From Longimicrobiales bacterium (GTDB lineage Bacteria > Gemmatimonadota > Gemmatimonadetes > Longimicrobiales > Gaopeijiaceae), in contig JAKMDG010000048.1 in the NCBI GenBank assembly GCA_022428035.1, positions 1 to 13,867 on the forward strand: DNA of 13,867 bases, read 5' to 3'. How positions within the stretch are numbered: position 1 is the first letter of the stretch; every line of letters starts with the position of its first letter. Position numbers and translations under genes: made by a program. The notes below the pieces were generated by a model, which made no database searches, had not been told where the DNA came from, and worked only from the letters and a program-made list of their open reading frames with translations. This document shows positions 1-5,651 of the stretch, one piece after another.

Positions 1-110
1 ACGCATATACGTACGCGCTTCGCGAGAAGAAGCCTGGAGACGAGGTCGTGATCATTGTCGAGCGGGATGGCGAACGTGTGACGCTGAATGTCGTCCTGGG
101 GCGCCGCTGA
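1..110 (+). CDS. C-terminal end of a PDZ-domain protein (partial)
   Basis: Only the last 35 codons are in the window. The frame runs from base 3 to the TGA at 108-110. The visible residues include AYTYALREKKPGDEV and, later, VERDGERVTLNVVLGRR, which is the typical end of a PDZ domain: the helix, then the GD turn and the final strand pair. PDZ domains bind C-terminal peptides and often sit at the end of secreted or periplasmic peptidases. In related bacteria this exact style of ending (YTYALR...PGD...RDG...LGRR) is common on M28 metallopeptidases, but a DegP-type or other protease cannot be excluded from this fragment. The gene converges on the Nudix gene, with only 19 bp between the two stop codons. 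Confidence 0.7.
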   Translation, partial: AYTYALREKKPGDEVVIIVERDGERVTLNVVLGRR

Positions 111-122
111 CGGCAGCGTCAG
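107..122. terminator. Candidate stem-loop between convergent genes
   Basis: CTGACG (107-112), loop GCAG, CGTCAG (117-122) form a perfect 6-bp stem that overlaps the stop codon of the PDZ gene and sits in the 19-bp gap before the convergent Nudix gene. No T-run follows on either strand, so it is not a textbook intrinsic terminator. It could still protect 3' ends or stop RNA polymerase from both directions. Confidence 0.3.
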
Positions 123-129
123 GAGTGCC

Positions 130-744
130 CTAGAACAACTGACTCCGATACGCATCGAGAAAGCCGGTGAGGATCCGGTGCGTCAGCCCCCAGACGTGCT
201 CGCCGACCACGTGGTAACTGGGGAACGACTTGGAGAAGCCGGAGAAGTGGATCCGCGTTGAGCTCGCCGTCTCGGGCCGAGCCAGCAGGTCGATCGGCAC
301 CCAATGCACGCTGTCCAGTTCGTGGCTAGCGACGACCGCCTCGGTCTCCGGTGGCACGGCGAAGGCGAACGGCGCGATACGCTCGATAGGTAGCTGTGGG
401 TTGGCTGGCTGTACCTCTTCGAGTCGACCCAGCTCCACGCCCTCAGTCCTCAGATCGACCCCCGTCTCTTCCCGGGTTTCGCGCGTGGCGGTGTGCTGAA
501 GCCCCAGGTCGCCGGGCTCCCAGCGTCCTCCAGGGAGCGCCATATGCCCGGACCACGGGTCATGCTCGTGCTCGGCTCGCTTGATAAGGAGGACGTCGAG
601 GTCGGTCCGGGCTCGGATGACCAGTGCGACCGCGGCCTCCATACGCCCCTCGGCCGTGATCGGAGGCATGTCGCCAGGGGTGTGCAGCCCTTCCACTGAG
701 CGGCGCAGGTGACCGAGACGCGGGTCGCGCCGCCAGGCTGACAT
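130..744 (-). CDS. Nudix hydrolase, CoA pyrophosphatase (NudL) type
   Basis: A 204-aa protein predicted to hydrolyse a nucleoside-diphosphate-linked substrate, probably CoA or an acyl-CoA, to 4'-phosphopantetheine and 3',5'-ADP. The Nudix box is seen around residues 71-96: PGGR, then RETREETGV with the metal-binding glutamates E89, E92 and E93. The box has one extra residue compared with the canonical spacing, the same register as in CoA pyrophosphatases. The upstream stretch IKRAEHEHDPWSGHMALPGG (55-73 region) resembles the family's second signature, although the H-x-GE core is imperfect. The ATG overlaps the queE stop by 1 nt (TGATG), so the gene is the last of a three-gene operon and is probably translationally coupled. 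The substrate is family inference; membership of the Nudix superfamily is certain. Confidence 0.85.
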   Translation of the reverse strand: MSAWRRDPRLGHLRRSVEGLHTPGDMPPITAEGRMEAAVALVIRARTDLDVLLIKRAEHEHDPWSGHMALPGGRWEPGDLGLQHTATRETREETGVDLRTEGVELGRLEEVQPANPQLPIERIAPFAFAVPPETEAVVASHELDSVHWVPIDLLARPETASSTRIHFSGFSKSFPSYHVVGEHVWGLTHRILTGFLDAYRSQLF

Positions 745-1421
745 CAGACTCCCGTCGCCTCCGCACCCCAGATCAACTTGTGAACCTGAATCTGGAACCG
801 GACCGGCAGCCCGTCCTCAAGGATCCAGCCAGCCAGATCCTCGAGCTCGATGTCACCCCAGACCGGGGACATGAGGAGCGCGCGCAGCGTGCCCTGAACG
901 ACCCGGTCACCCAGTCCGTACGTGTCGATGGCGGACCTCGCCCACTCGTAATCGAGCCGGTCTTTCACGACGAACTTCACTTCGTCGCGTCCCGTCAGGT
1001 GATCGAGGTTCTCGTACCGGTTCTTTTCGACCTCTCCCGAGCCCGGACACTTGAGGTCCATGATCGTGTGAATCTGCTCGTCGAGCGGCTCGACATCGAA
1101 CGCGCCGGACGTCTCGACGAGGACCGTGTATCCGGCCTCCAGCAGGCGTTCGGTCAGGGGGAAGACGCCCGGATGGGCCAGTGGCTCGCCACCCGTGACT
1201 TCGACGATCTTCGCGGGGTGACGTGCGACCTCAGCCAGAATCTCGTCGAACGTCATTCGCGTGCCGCCGTGGAAGGCGTACTCGGTATCGCACCAGGTGC
1301 AGCGAAGCGGACATCCGGTGACACGGACGAACGTGCACGGCATGCCGGCCCAGGTGGACTCACCCTGGATCGAGTGGAAGATCTCGGTGATCCGGAGGAA
1401 GGGTTCAGCCACGTTGGACAT
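744..1421 (-). CDS. queE: 7-carboxy-7-deazaguanine synthase QueE
   Basis: A 225-aa radical SAM enzyme that converts 6-carboxy-5,6,7,8-tetrahydropterin to 7-carboxy-7-deazaguanine, a step on the way to preQ0 and queuosine. Near the N-terminus FHSIQGES is the QueE opening motif. CPLRCTWC gives the family's C-x3-C-x2-C iron-sulphur cluster ligands (C37, C41, C44), followed by DTEYAF. TGGEP (76-80) is the SAM-binding glycine motif, and MDLKCPGSGE (121-130) is the conserved block seen in QueE. The length is normal for the family. I chose the ATG at 1419-1421 because the homologous part starts right after it. This start lies inside the last codons of the upstream small gene (17-nt overlap). The stop overlaps the Nudix start. 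No queC, queD or queF is in the window, so the rest of the pathway must be encoded elsewhere. Confidence 0.95.
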   Translation of the reverse strand: MSNVAEPFLRITEIFHSIQGESTWAGMPCTFVRVTGCPLRCTWCDTEYAFHGGTRMTFDEILAEVARHPAKIVEVTGGEPLAHPGVFPLTERLLEAGYTVLVETSGAFDVEPLDEQIHTIMDLKCPGSGEVEKNRYENLDHLTGRDEVKFVVKDRLDYEWARSAIDTYGLGDRVVQGTLRALLMSPVWGDIELEDLAGWILEDGLPVRFQIQVHKLIWGAEATGV

Positions 1422-1731
1422 CCTCACTCGCACGGATCGCAGTCTCCAGCAGCAACTTCGTATCGTGGAGGTCGAGGCCGCGGAGGGTTTCCAGGGCCTC
1501 ATCCTCCGTACGGGATCGCACGATGGTGGCGGTTTCCACGTGACCTACGACCCCGACACCGTTCTGCGCCCATCTCGGGAATACAAGGTACCCCTCCCAC
1601 GGCGCTGTCAGATTGCCGGTCTTTTCGGTCTCGAGGGACACGGTATATGGATGACCGTCCGAGCCTTCCCAGGCCGGCGGCCGGTCATGAACGCTGAAGT
1701 AGCCACCCAGCGTCGTATCGTTCTGGCTCAT
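1405..1731 (-). CDS. Uncharacterised 108-aa protein upstream of queE
   Basis: I do not recognise the family. The start is the ATG at 1729-1731; longer readings of the frame would run into the divergent reductase gene. The protein has no cysteine, no signal peptide and no membrane segment. It reads as two parts. Residues 1-65 are rich in aromatics, glycine and charge (GYFSVHDRPPAWEGSDGHPY, later WEGYLVFPRW and VGVVGHVETAT), suggesting a small beta-rich fold. Residues 70-108 are a predicted helical tail (TEDEALETL, LLLETAIRAS). It is first in the operon and its 3' end overlaps queE by 17 nt, so the two are very likely made together. It lacks the Cys and His zinc motifs of QueD and so is not that enzyme. 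No clear Shine-Dalgarno sequence precedes the start. Confidence 0.75.
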   Translation of the reverse strand: MSQNDTTLGGYFSVHDRPPAWEGSDGHPYTVSLETEKTGNLTAPWEGYLVFPRWAQNGVGVVGHVETATIVRSRTEDEALETLRGLDLHDTKLLLETAIRASEDVQRG

Positions 1732-1848
1732 GCCGGAAGCTAGAAGAAGCGGAAATGCCGATCCACCGACGATGGCCAGGTGGTTTTGAGGTCGGTAGTG
1801 GACACGGTAGCTTCGGTCGTCCCGCCTGGACTCTGTGAGGGTCTCACG
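1732..1848. promoter_or_regulatory. Divergent intergenic region, likely both promoters
   Basis: These 117 bp separate the start of the minus-strand unknown-queE-Nudix operon from the start of the plus-strand reductase operon, so promoters for both should lie here. On the plus strand a weak -35/-10 pair is possible (TTGAGG at 1786-1791, 16 nt, TAGCTT at 1808-1813), but it matches the consensus poorly. I see no preQ1 riboswitch-like aptamer ahead of the queE operon. Confidence 0.4.
1837..1841 (+). promoter_or_regulatory. Shine-Dalgarno of the reductase gene
   Basis: GAGGG lies 7 nt before the ATG at 1849. It selects this start over the in-frame GTG at 1780 and the later ATG codons at 1858 and 1861. 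Confidence 0.65.
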
Positions 1849-2886
1849 ATGCCAAAGATGATGAGAGCAGCGGTATTCGAGAATTTCGGCGGTCCTGAGG
1901 TGGTCGAGGTCAAGAAGATCCCTGTGCCGGAGCCCGGCCCCGGCGAGGTCAGGATCAAGGTCGAAGCCGCGGCGATGAACCATCTGGACCTCTGGGTCCG
2001 ACGCGGCCTTCCGATCGAGACCCCAATGCCCCATGTCGGTGGGTCCGATATGGCTGGGGTGGTCGACGCGGTTGGGCCCGGAGTGAATGACGTTCCGATC
2101 GGCACCCGCGTCGTGGTCGACCCGTCACTCGGGTACGACTGGTATGAATCACAGGACCGGGGTGAATCCTTCGATGAGCCCCCGTTCCAGATCATTGGTG
2201 AGCACACCCAGGGTGGCTTCGCCGAGTATGCCGTGGTGCCGGCCAAGAACCTTCTGGAAATCCCTGATGGGTTCCCGTCCACCGAGGCGGCTGCCGCGGG
2301 CCTCGTCTTCGTGACGGCATGGCGTGCGTTGATGACCCGTGGACGTCTGGGCCCGGGAGATACCGTCCTGATTACCGGTGCGTCGGGTGGCGTCGGGACA
2401 GCGGCGGTCCAGATCGCCCGCAGAGCGGGCGCCAAGGTCTTCGCCGTGAGCGGAGGGGTTGAGAATGTGACCCGCACCCAGGCGTTGGGCGCCGACATCG
2501 TCTACGACCGTTTCGAGGTCGACTTCTCGAGGGAGGTGTGGCGGGACACCTACAAGCGCGGCGTAGATGTGGTCTTCGACACCGTGGGTGAGGAGATCTG
2601 GCCCAAAGCGCTGCGCGCTCTTGCACGCGGTGGAAGACTCGTGACTTCGGGCGCGACCACGGGTTCTCGCGGTGTTACCGAGATCCGCCTCGTCTTCTGG
2701 AAGCAACTGGAGATCCTCGGCAGCACCATGGGGACACCCACGGAATTCCGAAAAGTCATGCGACTGGTGTTCGATGGAGTGTTCGATCCGGTGGTTCAGG
2801 AAGTCATGCCTCTGAAGGACGCCCGACGAGCGCACGAGATTCTTGAAAACGGTAAGATCTTCGGGAAGCTGGTGCTGGTGCCGTGA
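1849..2886 (+). CDS. Medium-chain dehydrogenase/reductase, zinc-less
   Basis: A 345-aa cytosolic NAD(P)-dependent oxidoreductase of the MDR (alcohol dehydrogenase / quinone reductase) superfamily. The N-terminal GroES-like domain covers about residues 5-130 (MRAAVFENFGGPEV; then VGGSDMAGVV at 63-72, where zinc enzymes read GHE). The Rossmann domain covers about 150-290, with the nucleotide loop ITGASGGVGTAAVQ (175-188). The family tail is ARRAHEILENGKIFGKLVL. Reading the whole protein, there is no cysteine. The lobe at 91-112, which in close relatives usually holds four cysteines for a structural zinc, is instead DPSLGYDWYESQDRGESFDE, so neither the catalytic nor the structural zinc site can exist in its usual form. 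The closest function is a zinc-independent quinone or enoyl reductase; the substrate is unknown. The gene overlaps the MazG-fold gene by 4 nt (GTGA), so the two form an operon. Confidence 0.88.
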   Translation: MPKMMRAAVFENFGGPEVVEVKKIPVPEPGPGEVRIKVEAAAMNHLDLWVRRGLPIETPMPHVGGSDMAGVVDAVGPGVNDVPIGTRVVVDPSLGYDWYESQDRGESFDEPPFQIIGEHTQGGFAEYAVVPAKNLLEIPDGFPSTEAAAAGLVFVTAWRALMTRGRLGPGDTVLITGASGGVGTAAVQIARRAGAKVFAVSGGVENVTRTQALGADIVYDRFEVDFSREVWRDTYKRGVDVVFDTVGEEIWPKALRALARGGRLVTSGATTGSRGVTEIRLVFWKQLEILGSTMGTPTEFRKVMRLVFDGVFDPVVQEVMPLKDARRAHEILENGKIFGKLVLVP

Positions 2887-3233
2887 CCGACGATGAGGTG
2901 TCCGCCGAGGATCTCACGCTGCGGGAGGCGCAGCAGCGGGTCGATGCGTGGATCTCACAGTTCGAGGAAGGCTACTGGCCGCCGCTGAGCAATCTGGCAC
3001 GGCTCATCGAAGAGGTCGGAGAGCTCGCTCGAGAGATGAACCATCGGTTCGGTCACAAACCGAAGAAGCCGGAGGAGCCGGATCAGGATCTGGCCATCGA
3101 GCTGGCCGACATCCTCTTCGTGCTCCTGGTCATCGCGAATGAGCAGGGTATCGATCTGGACGACGCTCTCGGCGACGTACTCGAGAAGTACCGGCTACGC
3201 GACTCGGAGCGGTGGACGCGCAAAGAAGACTGA
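2883..3233 (+). CDS. MazG-fold nucleotide pyrophosphohydrolase (YpjD-like)
   Basis: A 116-aa all-alpha protein of the MazG/dUTPase-like NTP pyrophosphohydrolase superfamily, expected to cleave (d)NTPs to the monophosphate and pyrophosphate, often as housecleaning of non-canonical nucleotides. The metal-binding EExxE motif is at E43-E44-E47 (LIEEVGELARE), and the second motif ExxD is at E73-D76 (IELADILFVLLVIAN). The ends EGYWPPLSNLARL and RDSERWTRKE match the pattern I recall for Bacillus subtilis YpjD, a single-domain MazG protein. It starts with GTG inside the stop of the reductase gene, so translation is probably coupled. The start is supported by the overlap and by the length typical of the family. 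Its actual nucleotide substrate cannot be read from sequence. Confidence 0.9.
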   Translation: MTDDEVSAEDLTLREAQQRVDAWISQFEEGYWPPLSNLARLIEEVGELAREMNHRFGHKPKKPEEPDQDLAIELADILFVLLVIANEQGIDLDDALGDVLEKYRLRDSERWTRKED

Positions 3234-3252
3234 CACACGACGCGTGGGGTTT

Positions 3253-3270
3253 GGTTCAGCCGCTGTAACC
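3253..3270. terminator. Weak stem-loop between convergent genes
   Basis: GGTTCAG (3253-3259), loop CCG, then CTG-T-AACC (3263-3270) form a 7-bp stem with one bulged T. It straddles the end of the PLP-enzyme gene, in the junction with the convergent MazG-fold gene. No T-run follows on either strand. This is only a candidate. Confidence 0.2.
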
Positions 3271-4383
3271 TGCCAGTACCTCGATGCATCGATCGAGCTC
3301 GTCGGTAGTGTTGTAGAAGTGAGGGCTGAGGCGGACGTGTCCGGGCCGGTAGTCGACAATGATTCCGTTGGCTGCAAGATGCTTTACGGCTCCTGAGGGG
3401 TCGTCGTGCTGGACCATCAGGATGAATGTCCGGTGGTCAGGTTCGGCGAGGGTGAGCGCCATACCGGCAGCCTCTGCCGCTCCGATCAGGTGGTCTGTGA
3501 GACTCCTGTTCCGTTCCAGGATCGCGTCGAGCCCGACCTCGTCGATGATCTCCTGCCCTCCGAGCGCGGTATGCACGGTGGGCAGCGAGGGCGTGCCGAG
3601 CTCGAATCGACGGGCATCGTCACGGTATTCGAAACCCTCAAGGTCGAAATCGAACTGGCGCTTCGTGGCGAACCAGGAGGTGAGCCTGGGTTCGAGTTCC
3701 GTGACCAGCTGATCACGGACGTAGAGGTAGGAGAGGCCCGGCCCACCCAGCAGCCACTTGAGCGGCCCGGTCGTGTAGAAGTCGACGCCGGTTTCAGGGA
3801 GCGAGAGCGCGGTTTGCCCGGCCCCCTGGTACCCGTCGATGAGTGAATACGCACCAGCATCACGCGCGATGCGAGCAAGTGCGCCGAGGTCCTGCTCATA
3901 TCCGGTGGCGAAGAAGACGTGGCTTGTAGCGAGGAAGAGGGTGCGTTCGTCCACAGCCTCCTCGAACTGCTCGGGGTCGATCCGCACACCGTCCGGACTT
4001 TTCAGAACAACCATTTCAATTTCGGGCTTGACCGCCCATTGGTAGGCCAATGTCGGGAAGTCGAGCTCGGTACAGATGACTCGATTCCTACCGTTGGGCC
4101 GAACCGACTCCGTGACGGCTGCGAGGGCGGAGGACGTCGACGGGAGCAGAGCCAGCTCGCGGGGTGTTGTCCCGAGGAAGGCCGAAACGCGGCCCCGAAG
4201 GTCCTCCACCCGACCGAGCCAGTGTTGGTACCAGGCCGCCGCCCCCATGTCATGCCAACGTTCGACGAACTCCCCGAGATACGTCTCTGAGCGCCGCGAG
4301 AGTGCTCCGAGAGAGCATGAATTCAGATAGGTCTTCCGAGCGAGAATGGGGAACTCGTCTCGGAGTGCGTGGAAGTCGGGCAA
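3256..4383 (-). CDS. Class-V aminotransferase-fold PLP enzyme, substrate unknown
   Basis: A 375-aa fold-type I PLP-dependent enzyme of the class-V group that includes cysteine desulfurases, kynureninase and isopenicillin-N epimerase. The opening LNSCSLGALSR matches the kynureninase/epimerase-like branch, which begins its fold with a Leu/Asn-(x)-Gly-type turn. The probable catalytic set is the cofactor-binding D183 in LIDGYQGAGQ, the upstream H155 in TSHVFFATG, and the Schiff-base lysine K209 in TTGPLKWLLGGPG. There is no C-terminal cysteine loop of the kind found in cysteine desulfurases, so sulphur transfer is unlikely; a lyase, epimerase or transaminase role is more plausible. The start is TTG, chosen because an AAGGAGA sits 6 nt upstream. 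It is a single-gene unit converging on the MazG-fold gene (22 bp) and divergent from the glycosyltransferase, so context gives no substrate. Confidence 0.85.
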   Translation of the reverse strand: MPDFHALRDEFPILARKTYLNSCSLGALSRRSETYLGEFVERWHDMGAAAWYQHWLGRVEDLRGRVSAFLGTTPRELALLPSTSSALAAVTESVRPNGRNRVICTELDFPTLAYQWAVKPEIEMVVLKSPDGVRIDPEQFEEAVDERTLFLATSHVFFATGYEQDLGALARIARDAGAYSLIDGYQGAGQTALSLPETGVDFYTTGPLKWLLGGPGLSYLYVRDQLVTELEPRLTSWFATKRQFDFDLEGFEYRDDARRFELGTPSLPTVHTALGGQEIIDEVGLDAILERNRSLTDHLIGAAEAAGMALTLAEPDHRTFILMVQHDDPSGAVKHLAANGIIVDYRPGHVRLSPHFYNTTDELDRCIEVLAGYSG

Positions 4384-4389
4384 CGGTGG

Positions 4390-4396
4390 TCTCCTT
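4390..4396 (-). promoter_or_regulatory. Strong Shine-Dalgarno before a TTG start
   Basis: On the minus strand AAGGAGA is followed by a 6-nt spacer and then TTG (4383-4381). The strong site decides for this rare start codon, because no ATG or GTG lies at a suitable distance and the homologous protein begins immediately afterwards. Confidence 0.75.
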
Positions 4397-4472
4397 CGGG
4401 GTAGCTGAGACTACGGTACGTTGGACATACGGCATCCGACTACTCCGCGAATGCGAGAGCGTTTCACCTCAT
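4397..4472. promoter_or_regulatory. Divergent intergenic region, PLP enzyme / glycosyltransferase
   Basis: The 89-bp gap between the two divergent starts must hold the promoters of both units. I cannot point to -35/-10 boxes with confidence. TTGGAC at about 4420-4425 is the only -35-like hexamer on the plus strand, and it has no good partner. Confidence 0.3.
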
Positions 4473-5651
4473 ATGACCCCTCTGCTTCTGGCGCTTCCCT
4501 GGATCGCTTTGCCGGTCCTTGTTCTGCTCGTCGTGCGGTTCCCTCGCGAGCTCCCTGCGGGGAGGTCCTCGCGAACCCCCTCGGTTTCCGTTGTGGTGCC
4601 CGCTCGGAATGAGGCGATCAACATTGTGGCATGCCTGGACTCTCTCGTGGCCTCGGACTATCCCGACTTCGAAGTGATCGTTGTCGATGACCGGAGCGAT
4701 GATGAGACCGGCGCACTGGCTCGATCCGTCGAGCAGGGCCGGGCCAAGCGTCTCGTAGTCCTGGACGGTGATGAACTCCCGGAGGGGTGGCTGGGAAAGC
4801 CGTGGGCGTGCGCTCAGGGAGCCCAGATTGCGGACGGCGATCTTCTGCTGTTCACCGATGCCGACACGACGCACGGAGCGGAGTTGTTGCAGAGGGCGGT
4901 GGCGGGCCTGTACGAAGACGGAGCGGGTCTCTTGACCGTCGTGGGACGTCAGCTTCTCGGGAGCTTCTGGGAGCGCCTGGTCCAGCCCCACATCTTCATG
5001 CTCATGCTCATCCGGTTTCCCAACTTCGAGCGTGCCGCCGCCAATGCTCGGTGGCGGGACGCCATCGCGAATGGTCAGTTCCTGCTCTTCACCCGTGACG
5101 CCTACGAAGGGATTGGCCGGCACAAGGCGGTTCGCGACGAGGTCGTCGAGGACCTCGCGCTTGCACAGCATGTGAAGCGAGCCGGTTTCGCGCTGAGGAT
5201 CCGGAGCGCCGAGAACGATCTCTCGACGCGGATGTACCGGTCGCTGGCAGGCCTGGTCGCCGGCTGGTCCAAGAACATCGTGACCGGTGGCTTGCAGAGT
5301 TTTCCACGCTGGATGCGGCCCGCTGTAGCACCGGTGTCACTCGTGTCAGGGGTCACACTCTGGCTACTGGCGCCTGCCGTGCTGGCTCTTGCAGGTGCCC
5401 AGTGGCTTCTGGGAGTAGACAGCTGGCTGGGACCAGGCTGGAGTCTCTGGGCGGTGTGCGTCTACGCTGCGAGTACTGTGTTGTGGGTGTGGTTCTACCG
5501 GCGCATGCATGTCTCGGCTCTCTATGGTCCGCTGTATCCATTCGCCGCGCTAGTGGGCTCGTGGATCTTCGTCCGGTCCTGGGTTCGTGGCTCCAATGTG
5601 GAGTGGAAGGGTCGCGCGTATCGCCTTCCACCGGTCTCTGAACGGGCGTGA
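4473..5651 (+). CDS. Membrane GT2 glycosyltransferase (HpnB/CruC-like)
   Basis: A 392-aa family-2 glycosyltransferase. An N-terminal membrane anchor (about 2-22) precedes the catalytic domain: VSVVVPARNE (37-47), the nucleotide-sugar motif VDDRSDDETG (71-80), LPEGWLGKPWACAQGA (102-117), the metal-binding DAD in LLFTDADTTH (129-131), and the EDLALAQHVKRAG block (226-238) with the probable catalytic acid. The C-terminus has about three to four membrane helices (about 286-310, 322-342, 350-370). The LPxGWxGKxWA block with FxDADTxH is typical of hopanoid-associated HpnB, hydroxychlorobactene glucosyltransferase CruC and similar enzymes that decorate membrane lipids or carotenoids. The acceptor is therefore probably a lipid, but which one is unknown and no hopanoid or carotenoid gene is nearby. 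I chose the ATG at 4473 because it is the first codon before the hydrophobic anchor. Its stop overlaps the queG start by 4 nt. Confidence 0.87.
   Translation: MTPLLLALPWIALPVLVLLVVRFPRELPAGRSSRTPSVSVVVPARNEAINIVACLDSLVASDYPDFEVIVVDDRSDDETGALARSVEQGRAKRLVVLDGDELPEGWLGKPWACAQGAQIADGDLLLFTDADTTHGAELLQRAVAGLYEDGAGLLTVVGRQLLGSFWERLVQPHIFMLMLIRFPNFERAAANARWRDAIANGQFLLFTRDAYEGIGRHKAVRDEVVEDLALAQHVKRAGFALRIRSAENDLSTRMYRSLAGLVAGWSKNIVTGGLQSFPRWMRPAVAPVSLVSGVTLWLLAPAVLALAGAQWLLGVDSWLGPGWSLWAVCVYAASTVLWVWFYRRMHVSALYGPLYPFAALVGSWIFVRSWVRGSNVEWKGRAYRLPPVSERA

Noticed and set aside
780..1697. Long plus-strand open frame (305 codons)
   Set aside because: It is antisense to queE and the 108-aa gene, both well supported, and has no recognisable domain; it reflects codon bias of the opposite strand.
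1405..1731. QueD (6-carboxytetrahydropterin synthase) as identity of the small protein before queE
   Set aside because: It lacks the zinc-binding histidines and catalytic Cys of QueD and does not resemble its fold in sequence.
1786..1813. Promoter TTGAGG-16-TAGCTT before the reductase gene
   Set aside because: The -10 matches only three of six consensus bases and the spacing is short; mentioned only as a weak possibility within the intergenic region.
2149..2835. 228-codon minus-strand frame
   Set aside because: It lies entirely within the reductase gene, whose domain motifs are unambiguous.
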